Assembly: GCA_017881185.1 (NCBI GenBank)
Contig: JADGRE010000047.1
Span: 1-32,011, forward strand
Reading direction: 5' to 3'
DNA from: Pseudomonadota bacterium
GTDB lineage: Bacteria; Myxococcota_A; Polyangia; Polyangiales; JAFGIB01
Length of the DNA: 32,011 bases
The notes under the pieces are model-generated. The model did no database searches and had not been told where the DNA came from. It saw nothing but the letters and a program-made list of their open reading frames with translations. The translations under genes and the position numbers were made by a program. Shown piece by piece: positions 1-7,900 of this stretch; the first letter of the stretch is position 1, and every line of letters starts with the position of its first letter.

Positions 1-2324
1 GGCTGCGACGACTGCAGACACGACGCGCCCAGCCCCGCGAACGCACCTGCGTCCGACGGCGTCTGCTGGGTCGCGCGCTCGTACGCGGTGGCGGCCTCTT
101 TGTACTTGCCGGCTGAGAACAGCTCGCGACCCTTGGCTTTGTAGTCGACCCCGGGCTCGGCCGCGGGCGGCGGTTTGTAGTGAACGGGGCTGCCGGTGCT
201 CTTGGCCTTCGATGCGGTCTTTGCAGACTCGACGCGCTCGGCCTCGGCCGAGGCGGCGGACGGCGGCGACGGCGACGGTGCGGCAGCCGGCGCAGCGGGA
301 GCGGCTTGCGGCGCAGCGGGCGGCGCGGGGTTGGCGGCGACCGTGCCTTCGGCGCGGCCGGCAGGTTGAGCTGGCTGCGCCGGTTGGGCAGCGGATGGTG
401 CTGCGGCGGCGGGCGCGGGATGCTGGTCAGCAGCAGCGGCCGCCGCCGTTGGCTGCGGCGTTGGCTCGGGCGTGGCTGCAGCCGTCAGCTGCGGAGCAAC
501 GCTGTGCTCGCGACCGCCAGAGCGCAGCGCGAACACCACGACGACCACGATCAACAGCGCGGCGGCGCCGATCAACCCCCACGGGCGCGGCTTGCGCGCA
601 GCGCTGGCCCGGCGCCGCGTGAGGACGGTGCCTTCGGGATCGGGGGCGACAGAGCTTGCCTCTGCGGCGACCGGAGCTGCGTCGACTGCAGCGGATGGCG
701 GCGGGACCGACCCGCTGCCGAAGGCAAGCGGCGGAACCGGAACGCTACCGAACACCGGTGGCGGGACCGAAGCGCGCGCGGGTGCCGGTGGCGCGGCAGC
801 GGGTGGCGCAGCCGCCGGGGCGCTGACGACGGGGGGCTTGGCGTCGACGTCGTCATCGAAGAGCGATTCGACGTCGAAGTCTACAGCCTTGCGGGGGGCA
901 GGCGCCGGATCGGCAGCAGCGCTACTGGCGTGTGCAGTCTCGGCAGGGGCAGAAGTCTCCGCCGCCATCGGCTGCATGAATTCGGCCGGCCGAAGCATGA
1001 CGCGCGTGGGCTCGACGTCGCTGACGAGCGAAGCTTCCGAGGCGGGGCCTTGCTCGCTGCTGTCGACGTGCTGGGCCTCGAGCCCGGGCTCGGTCGGCGG
1101 CTCGATTTCGATGTCCGAGTCCGCCGGCGTGAGCATGGGTGAGCTCGGCGATTCGACGTCGGCGATGTCGATCTCCTGCGTGGCCTCGACGCGAGGCATG
1201 CCGGACATGGCGGACACAGCGGACACGGCGGCGGGCACCGGCGGCAACGCGCCGCGCGCGGCGACGGGTGGAACCGGCGGACCTGAGGTGCGTGGCGGGG
1301 TGGGTTGCGAGCCGCGTGCGCCGGCTTTCGGATCGGGTGTCATTCGCGGGGGCGGCTCGGACACGCGTGGCGCGGTCACCGTCCCGGCGAGCGTGCGCGT
1401 GCCGCTGCTCGGCTCGGGTGTGGTGGCCGGCAGATACGGATCGAGCGTGCGACGCACTTGTTGGGCCGAGAACGGCCGACGCCGCGGTTCCTTGGCGAGC
1501 AACGACGAGAGCAAGCTGCGCACGGCCGCCGGCAGCTCGAGGTCGAGCTCTTTGGGCTCCACGTCGCGATGCGCCGCGAGCACGGCTTCGGTGGTGTCTG
1601 CCACGAAGGGCGGAGCGCCGCTGAGCATCTCGTGCAACACGCAGCCGAGCGCGTACAGGTCGGAACGGAAGCTCGCCGGCTTGCCCGCCAATACTTCGGG
1701 CGCGACGTACGCGGCGGTGCCGAGCAGCTCGAACACCGAATCCGACGGCAGCCGCGCCGCGACACCGGCGTCGATCACCGTGACGAGTGGGACCGCGTCG
1801 ACACGCGTGCTGAGCAGGACGTGACCCGGCTTGACGTCGCGGTGCAAGAGGCCTTGACGATGCACCTCGTCGAGCGCGCTCGCGACCTGCGCGGCCACTG
1901 CCAACGCCTCGGGAACCGGCAGCGGCCCGCGCCGCAAACGCACGGCGAGCGATTCGCCCTGCACGAAGTCGCGGAACAGCCACAGGTCGGCGCCGATCTC
2001 GCCGCCGTCGATGATGCGCGCCAGGGCGTTGTTGGTCAGGGTGGTCTGCTTGCGCAGCTCGCGCTTGAGGCGCGCGCGCTCGGCTGCGCTGGCGGCCACG
2101 GCCGGGGCCAGGATCTTGAGCAAGCCGCGAAAGCCGCTCTGCGCCTGAACGGCGAGAAACGAGCTGCCGGTGCCACCGCAGGCAAACGGCTCGATCGCCG
2201 GAAAACGGGCATGCAGCTGGCCGGGCACGCGGGCGAGCTCGACCTCGTGCGGGGCAGAGCCGTCGCGCGGGCACAAAGCGTCACCGTCGGAGAGCAGTTG
2301 ATGGCAATACGTACAGGCGCGCAT
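1..2324 (-). CDS. Zinc-ribbon Ser/Thr protein kinase with C-terminal TPR, partial (3' end outside window)
   Basis: The frame stays open from the ATG at 2324 to the window edge (774 codons seen). Residues 1-25 hold a zinc-ribbon-like knuckle (C4, C7, C18, then PRDG). A protein-kinase fold follows at about 35-290: glycine loop GGTGSS, candidate ATP lysine K70 in LLKIL, catalytic HRDVK at 161-165, and APE in GTAAYVAPE. Two signature positions deviate: the Asn normally found in HRDxKPxN is His (HRDVKPGH), and DFG is DAG (D185-G187). A long Pro/Ala/Ser/Glu-rich linker leads to one membrane helix (about 584-602, Val-rich), another Ala/Pro linker, and the start of a TPR unit near the window edge (FSAGKYKEAATAYERA). 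This suggests a cytoplasmic kinase with a periplasmic TPR tail. The class is common in myxobacteria. Whether it is active is uncertain because of the missing Asn. Confidence 0.88.
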   Translation of the reverse strand, partial: MRACTYCHQLLSDGDALCPRDGSAPHEVELARVPGQLHARFPAIEPFACGGTGSSFLAVQAQSGFRGLLKILAPAVAASAAERARLKRELRKQTTLTNNALARIIDGGEIGADLWLFRDFVQGESLAVRLRRGPLPVPEALAVAAQVASALDEVHRQGLLHRDVKPGHVLLSTRVDAVPLVTVIDAGVAARLPSDSVFELLGTAAYVAPEVLAGKPASFRSDLYALGCVLHEMLSGAPPFVADTTEAVLAAHRDVEPKELDLELPAAVRSLLSSLLAKEPRRRPFSAQQVRRTLDPYLPATTPEPSSGTRTLAGTVTAPRVSEPPPRMTPDPKAGARGSQPTPPRTSGPPVPPVAARGALPPVPAAVSAVSAMSGMPRVEATQEIDIADVESPSSPMLTPADSDIEIEPPTEPGLEAQHVDSSEQGPASEASLVSDVEPTRVMLRPAEFMQPMAAETSAPAETAHASSAAADPAPAPRKAVDFDVESLFDDDVDAKPPVVSAPAAAPPAAAPPAPARASVPPPVFGSVPVPPLAFGSGSVPPPSAAVDAAPVAAEASSVAPDPEGTVLTRRRASAARKPRPWGLIGAAALLIVVVVVFALRSGGREHSVAPQLTAAATPEPTPQPTAAAAAADQHPAPAAAAPSAAQPAQPAQPAGRAEGTVAANPAPPAAPQAAPAAPAAAPSPSPPSAASAEAERVESAKTASKAKSTGSPVHYKPPPAAEPGVDYKAKGRELFSAGKYKEAATAYERATQQTPSDAGAFAGLGASCLQSSQ

Positions 2325-2430
2325 GAACGAAACCCGAGGCCTACGTGATGCTCGCGCGCGTGAATTTGCCCGCGCCGCCTCGAAAGTAGCGGAGCCTAAT
2401 CTGCCCGCCGGGGACGGTCAACGCGGGCCA
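2325..2430. other. Short spacer without visible features
   Basis: A 106-base gap between the PH-like gene and the kinase gene, both on the minus strand. I see no terminator hairpin or clear promoter. Confidence 0.5.
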
Positions 2431-3576
2431 TCAGGCGGCGTCGCGCACCGGTTTGGGCGGCACGCTGCCGGGAAAGAGCAGGCGGCGAAAGAGCTCGCGG
2501 TCGCGTACCTCGTAGAGCACGGGGGCGACCGTGGCACGCGGCGGCGAGGAGAGCAGGCCGAGCGCGCCGTTGTCGTCGAGCGCACGCGCCTGCGGTCCGT
2601 CCAGGATGAGATAGAGGTTCGACAGGCCACCCGTGCTGGGCTGCTCTGCAACGTCCACGATACGACGCCGATCGACCGACAACTCCGTGCGGCCGCGGCG
2701 CACCAGCACGCGGCTGTCGGTGAGAATGTACTCGGTGCGGGAGCCATCGGCGCGCGCGCCCCAGATGCCTTTCCACAAGAGCGAAGCACCCACGGTCATG
2801 ATCACCGACCCGGAGATCGCCAGCGCCGAGAACAAGAGCACCCAGGTCGCGGAGCGTACCGGCAGGCCGACGGCTTCCAGACGCATGAGCAGCGCGCCGG
2901 TGCGGTACCCGTAGACCGCGCCGATCAGCAGCACGAGCGTGCCGATCGCCGCGGTGAGCAGCTCGGCGCGACCGAGACGAAAGCCCAGCGGCGCCCCACC
3001 CCACACCACGCGCTCACCCTTGTCGAGGCGGTCGGTGAGGCAGACGTCGCCGTAGCCTGCGAAGTCGGCAGGCTGGGCGTCGCGGATCAGCGCGAACAGG
3101 CGATCGGGCGCGACCACGTCGTGCAACACCAGGCGCTGCTTGCGCGACAGCGGACCAAACGGCACGGCGCGCACGAGCTCGAGATGACCGACGCCCGGCT
3201 CGGAGCGGTGCCAGTGGACGCGCGCGTAGGTGATGGCGCGACGCTCGAGCACCCGACGCAGCTGACCGCGCTTCCAGATCACGTTGCGATCGGTGACCAG
3301 ATACTCGCAGCGGTCGAGCAGCGTGCGCGGCGCGAGCGCGAAGCCGATGCCGGTGACCACCAAGTAGAACGCGGACAGGGCCGTGGAGCGCACCGCGGGT
3401 ACGCCGGCCACCAAGAGCAGCCCGGCAAACAGCGCCACCACCGTTGCGAACGCGAAACACAACGCGGGCACGAGGATCCAGAAGCCGTCACGCGCCACGC
3501 CGAGCTTGGGGCGGCCATACCAAAGCACCTGCTCGGATGGGAGCAACCGGAAAGAGCGATGTGGCGACTCGCTCAT
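2431..3576 (-). CDS. Integral membrane protein with two bacterial PH-like modules
   Basis: 381 residues. I chose the ATG at 3576 because an AGGAG sits five bases upstream; a GTG at 3582 overlaps that AGGAG and is less likely. The protein is an internal duplication: two hydrophobic hairpins (about residues 30-80 and 215-280), each followed by a beta-rich PH-like module. The modules open with near-identical motifs, CEYLVTDRNVIWKRG and TEYILTDSRVLVRRG. This matches the general plan of bacterial PH (bPH2/YdbS-like) membrane proteins, whose function is mostly unknown. It is transcribed in the same direction as the downstream kinase with a 106-base gap, and divergently from punA. No catalytic motif is visible. 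Confidence 0.75.
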   Translation of the reverse strand: MSESPHRSFRLLPSEQVLWYGRPKLGVARDGFWILVPALCFAFATVVALFAGLLLVAGVPAVRSTALSAFYLVVTGIGFALAPRTLLDRCEYLVTDRNVIWKRGQLRRVLERRAITYARVHWHRSEPGVGHLELVRAVPFGPLSRKQRLVLHDVVAPDRLFALIRDAQPADFAGYGDVCLTDRLDKGERVVWGGAPLGFRLGRAELLTAAIGTLVLLIGAVYGYRTGALLMRLEAVGLPVRSATWVLLFSALAISGSVIMTVGASLLWKGIWGARADGSRTEYILTDSRVLVRRGRTELSVDRRRIVDVAEQPSTGGLSNLYLILDGPQARALDDNGALGLLSSPPRATVAPVLYEVRDRELFRRLLFPGSVPPKPVRDAA

Positions 3577-3634
3577 AGCCACTCCTACAGTATGGCACCG
3601 CCGCGTGGCACCCGCGGCACCAAGCGCGCGGGTC

Positions 3635-3666
3635 TTGACATCATAGTGCTCTGGGCGCGCTTACTT
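3635..3666 (+). promoter_or_regulatory. Possible punA-cdd promoter
   Basis: A perfect TTGACA (3635-3640) is followed after 18-20 bases by a weak -10-like GCTTAC/TTACTT (3659-3666). No Shine-Dalgarno sequence lies before the punA ATG at 3672, which would fall close to the predicted transcript start. This is a motif match only. Confidence 0.3.
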
Positions 3667-3671
3667 GGCTC

Positions 3672-4505
3672 ATGAACTCGCTGCCCTCTGCGACGAGCCT
3701 GCAAGAAGCCGTGGCGCGCGTGCGCAGCGCACACGCCTTCACGCCCGAGGTTGCGCTGGTGCTCGGTTCGGGCCTGGGTCCCTTCGCAGACACACTCACA
3801 GACTCACACTCCATTCCCTACACACAGATCCCGGGCATGCCACAGGCCTTGGTGGTGGGGCATGCCGGGCGGCTCGTGCTCGGTCGCTGCGGCGACAAGC
3901 GTGTGGTCGCGATGCAAGGTCGCGTGCATCTGTACGAAGGTCACACGCCCGAGCAGGTGGTGTTCGGCACGCGCCTGATGCTGCTGCTCGGCGCGCGCAC
4001 GTTGATCGTGACCAACGCGGCCGGTGGCATCGGCGCAAAGCTCCAGCCTGGCGACCTGATGCTCATCGAAGATCACCTGAACCTGAGCGGACACAACTGT
4101 CTGGTCGGCCACAATGACGAGTCGCTCGGGCCGCGCTTCCCCGACATGAGCGAGATCTACGACCGCAGCTTGCTCGAGCTGGCCACGCGCTGCGCACAGC
4201 GTTTGGGCTTTGATTGCGTGCGCGGCGTGTACGCCGGCATGCTCGGGCCGAGCTACGAAACGCCGGCCGAGATCCGCATGCTGCGCACGCTCGGCGCGCA
4301 CGCCGTGGGCATGAGCACCGTGCTCGAAACGATTGCGGCCAGGCACATGGGCGCGCGCTGCCTGGGTGTGTCGTGCATCACGAACCTGGCGGCAGGCTTG
4401 TCGAGCACGCAGCTGAGCCACGGCGAAGTGCAAGAAACCGCGCGCGCCAGCGAAACGCGCTTCAAGGCGCTGTTGCGCGCCGTGATCGAGGAGCTACCCG
4501 CATGA
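3672..4505 (+). CDS. punA: Purine nucleoside phosphorylase
   Basis: 277 residues, the usual length for the trimeric PNP family, which splits purine nucleosides with phosphate into the free base and (deoxy)ribose-1-phosphate. Family motifs in order are LGSGLGPFAD (phosphate loop), GRVHLYEGH, VTNAAGGIG, LGPSYETPAE (base-pocket Glu), VGMSTVLE and SCITN (base-binding Asn). The usual VGMSTVPE reads VGMSTVLE here, a mild deviation. The start at 3672 has no good ribosome site. The stop overlaps the cdd start as ATGA, so the two salvage enzymes are probably co-translated. They form a logical pair handling purine and pyrimidine nucleosides. Confidence 0.93.
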   Translation: MNSLPSATSLQEAVARVRSAHAFTPEVALVLGSGLGPFADTLTDSHSIPYTQIPGMPQALVVGHAGRLVLGRCGDKRVVAMQGRVHLYEGHTPEQVVFGTRLMLLLGARTLIVTNAAGGIGAKLQPGDLMLIEDHLNLSGHNCLVGHNDESLGPRFPDMSEIYDRSLLELATRCAQRLGFDCVRGVYAGMLGPSYETPAEIRMLRTLGAHAVGMSTVLETIAARHMGARCLGVSCITNLAAGLSSTQLSHGEVQETARASETRFKALLRAVIEELPA

Positions 4506-4906
4506 GTGTCGAGATCGACTGGCAGGCTTTGCGGCAGGCCGCGCTCGCGGCGCGTGCGCGCGCACATGCGCCCTACTCGCGCTTCCAGGTAGGCGCCGCG
4601 CTCCTGTGCGAAGACGGTCGCATCGTAGCAGGTTGCAACGTGGAGAACGCCAGCTACGGCCTGACCATCTGCGCCGAGCGCAATGCAGTGTTTGCAGCTG
4701 TCGCGGCGGGCTGTACGCGCTTTGTCGCGCTGGCCGTGATCAGCCTGGCGCAAGAACCGGTCTCCCCCTGCGGCGCGTGTCGCCAGGTGCTGCTCGAATT
4801 CGCGCCGAGCTTCGAGGTGCGTTGCTACGGCGCCAGCAGCGGCGAGCTGCACGAGACCACCGCCGGATTGCTACCCCACGCTTTCAGCAAGCGCGATTTG
4901 GGTTGA
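4502..4906 (+). CDS. cdd: Cytidine deaminase
   Basis: 134 residues, the size of the homotetrameric bacterial cytidine deaminase that converts (deoxy)cytidine to (deoxy)uridine with a catalytic zinc. Visible motifs are YSRFQVGAAL near the N-terminus, the substrate loop GCNVENASYG, the catalytic C57-A-E59 (TICAERNAV), and the other zinc ligands C90 and C93 in SPCGACRQ. All three zinc ligands and the proton-shuttle Glu are present. The ATG shares ATGA with the end of punA. Confidence 0.95.
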   Translation: MSVEIDWQALRQAALAARARAHAPYSRFQVGAALLCEDGRIVAGCNVENASYGLTICAERNAVFAAVAAGCTRFVALAVISLAQEPVSPCGACRQVLLEFAPSFEVRCYGASSGELHETTAGLLPHAFSKRDLG

Positions 4907-4938
4907 TGGCTGTAGCCATGGCAGTGTGACGCTCAGTT

Positions 4939-4965
4939 GTCGCGGGCGTCGCGGGCGTCGCGGGC
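4939..4965. repeat. 9-bp tandem repeat, three perfect copies
   Basis: GTCGCGGGC is repeated three times without mismatch in the 69-base gap between the convergent ends of cdd and the large TPR gene. No terminator hairpin with a T tract accompanies it. Confidence 0.85.
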
Positions 4966-4975
4966 GCGCACCCGC

Positions 4976-7900
4976 TCAATTTTCCGTAAGCTCCACGCCC
5001 CAGCTCTTCAAGATGTTGCGCACTTCGTCGCGATCCAGCGCGCCGTCGGGCGCGATGGCCAGGTAGCGCTGGTAGAGCGCAGTGGCCGTCTTCTTGCTGT
5101 TCGAGATGCGCGCGGCCTCACCGGCGAGCCGATACGCATCGGGCAACCAGTAGGGCATGGGCTCCTTCTTGTCGCCGAGGTCCATGGCCTTCTTGAGCGC
5201 ATCTGCGCCGGCGCCGTGCTCGCCGAGATCGAGGTCCAAGCGCCCGAGCTTGTACCACCACTCGCCGTTGCTCGGGTCTTTGTCGAGTGCCTGGTGGTAG
5301 ACCTGCACGGCCCGCGGCAGCTCGCGCATCTCGTCGTAGCACTGAGCCATCAAGCCGAGCGCTTCGATGCGACTGGGCTTGAGCGTGAGCGCACGCTGCA
5401 AGTCTTTGAGCGCGTCTTTGACGGCGCCCATGCGCAGACGAACTTCGCCGCGTACCCAATAGGCGTCGGCCAGCGTGGCGTCACGGCCGAGCGCAATTTC
5501 CACCTCTTCCAAGGTACGACCCAGGTTCGCCATGGCCAGCGCGGCGCGCCCTGCATACAGATGAAACACCGCCTGCGTTCCATCGAGCGACAGCGCGCGA
5601 TCGAAGTGCGTGAGAGCGTCCGGGCCGCGGCCGCGCGCCAGCGCGACACGACCGATGAAGTATTCGGCTTCGGCCGAGTTGGGCGTCTCGTGAATCACCT
5701 TGGCCAGGGTCTGGTCGGCGTCGTCGAGCGCGTTCTGCTCCACTTGCGCCGCGCCCAAGCGCAGCATCAAGCTGGTGTCGCTCGGATCTTTGTCGAGCGC
5801 CTGCTTGTAGTTGTCGGCGGCTTTGACGTAGTCGCCGCGGGCTTCGTAGAGCTGGCCACGCTCGAGTGTGAGCCCCGCGAAGTGCGAGTCGCGCGCGCCG
5901 ATCTGATCGAACAGCGCAGCGGATTTGTCGAGCTCGCCGGCGCGTCGATACGCGACGGCCAGGCCGAACTGGGAGTCGAGATCTTGCGGATCGAGCTCGA
6001 CCGCGCGCTTGAATTCGTGCACCGCACTGTCGACGCGGTTACGCGCCAGCTCGGATTGACCGAGCATGCGGCGCATCTCGGCGTTCTCTTCCACCTTCGA
6101 GGCGGCTTGATTGAGCACCTCGGAGGCTTTGTCGGCCTGGTTCTGCTTGGCGTAGAACTGCGAGAGCCCGAGGTAACCCGCGAACGCGTTGGGCGCGAGC
6201 TCGATGGACTTCTTGAACAGCGCCTCGGCAGCGTCTTTGTTGTCGAGGGCTTCTTCGGTTTCGCCGACTGCGAGCACGATCTCGGCGTCGTTCGGGCTCT
6301 GCACCATCAGCGCCGCCAAGTTCGCCTTGGCTTCGGGGGCGCGCTCGAGCTCGAGCTGGGCGCGGCCTTGGCCCAGGCGAGCCTCGGCGTCGGCCTTGCG
6401 GCCGCTGAGCACGATCGGGTTGGTCGATTTCTGCGCGATGTTCAAGGCAGACTCGAAACGCGCCAACGCGTCGTTGTAGCGGTGCTGGCGCAACATCACG
6501 CGACCTGCGCCGAGCAACGCGTCGATCAGGTACGGGTCGGCGGCGAGGGCGTCGGCGTAGGCCTTCTCGGCCAGGTGCAAGCGACCCCGTGATTCGTGGA
6601 TGTAGCCGAGCACGCTGAAGCCGGCGGCCTGCCCCTGTTTCGAGGCCACGATGTAGACGTCGTCGATCTGCTCTTGCCCCAGGGCTTGCCGCAGCTCCTG
6701 CATGGCGCGGTCTTCCTTGCCCTCGCTCCACAAGAGGCGCGCGTCAGCCACGTGCGCTTCCGCATGCAACGGCGAGAGCTTGAGGGTCTCCTCGATGACC
6801 GCCTCGACGCCCTGGCCGTTCTTCGCGATCGCTACGCGCGCCAGACCCCACTGCGCGCGCGCGCCGCCGCCGTGCTTGAGCGCGAGTGCGAAGGCCTTCT
6901 CGGCAGGCACGAGCTTACCTTGGCGCAACGCCGCTTCACCGGCGACCAGATCCACGTAGGGATCGCTCGGTGTCTGCTCGCGCGCCGCGTTGAGCGCGGT
7001 CTCGACTTCTGGCCAGGCTTGCCGGCGAGCCGCCTCGGCCGCACGCGCCAAGTCCATGCCCGGCGCGATGCCGTGACGTTCATCGAGGCGCGACAAGATC
7101 GCCGCCAAGTGCGCCGAGCCACCCATGTCGCCGCCGTAACGCACCAGGAATAACGCTTCGTGCAACACCGAACGCGTGAGCAACTCGCGGTTGAGCCCCG
7201 CCCTGTGACGCGCTTCACCGAGCACGGTCAGTGCGCGTCGCGCGTCGCGGTAGGTGTCGGTCGCGGCGGTCTTCTCCGCGCGTGCGATGGCATCACGCGC
7301 GAACTTCGGATCGCCGGCCTCGGGCAAATAGCGCTCGAGGTAGTAGATGCCGAAGAAGCCATAGTTGGTGAGGCCCAACGCCGCACCTGCGCCACCGAGC
7401 ACGACCAGCACGATGGCAACCGCGGCCAGCACGTACACGGCACGCTTGCCCTTGGCCGCCTCGGAGGCTTCGGCGTCTTCTCCGCGCTGCCGGCGCAAGA
7501 TCTCCGGCGGCAGTGCAAAGCCACCTTCTTCCTCGGCGCCTTCGGCGATGCCGAACTCCATGTCTTCTTCGGATTCGTCGCCCTCGTCGTCGGGCAGCGA
7601 GACCTCGCCGAAGTCGTCAGCTGCCTCGTCAGCTTCTTCTTCGAGCAGATCGTCGCCACCCAGAGCGGGCGGGATGCTGCCGTCGAGCTGCAAAGACGCC
7701 GGCATGCTCATGCCAGGCACGGTGGGCGCGGCGGGGCGCGGGATGGGATCGGGCTGGATGCCGCCGAAGCTGGTTTCGTCGCCGTCCGCCATGAGCGATG
7801 GCGGCAGCGAATCGCCGGCCATGTTCAGATCGCCGAAGCTCGATTCGTCCAGCGTGGCCGGTGCAGCCCGGCCCACGCCCTGCACGGTGCGCTCCTTGGG

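Noticed and set aside
472..1824. Plus-strand open frames opposite the kinase linker
   Set aside because: Low-complexity mirror of the Pro/Ala linker. The kinase frame is supported by HRD, APE and the zinc ribbon.
4906..4919. Palindrome ATGGCTGTAGCCAT after cdd as a terminator
   Set aside because: Six-base arms with a two-base loop are too tight for a stable hairpin and no T tract follows.
4937..6592. Long plus-strand open frame of 551 codons opposite the giant TPR gene
   Set aside because: It lies fully antisense to a gene with clear TPR repeats; its Arg/Val/Gly/Glu-rich sequence is the usual shadow of high-GC coding sequence, and no domain is visible.
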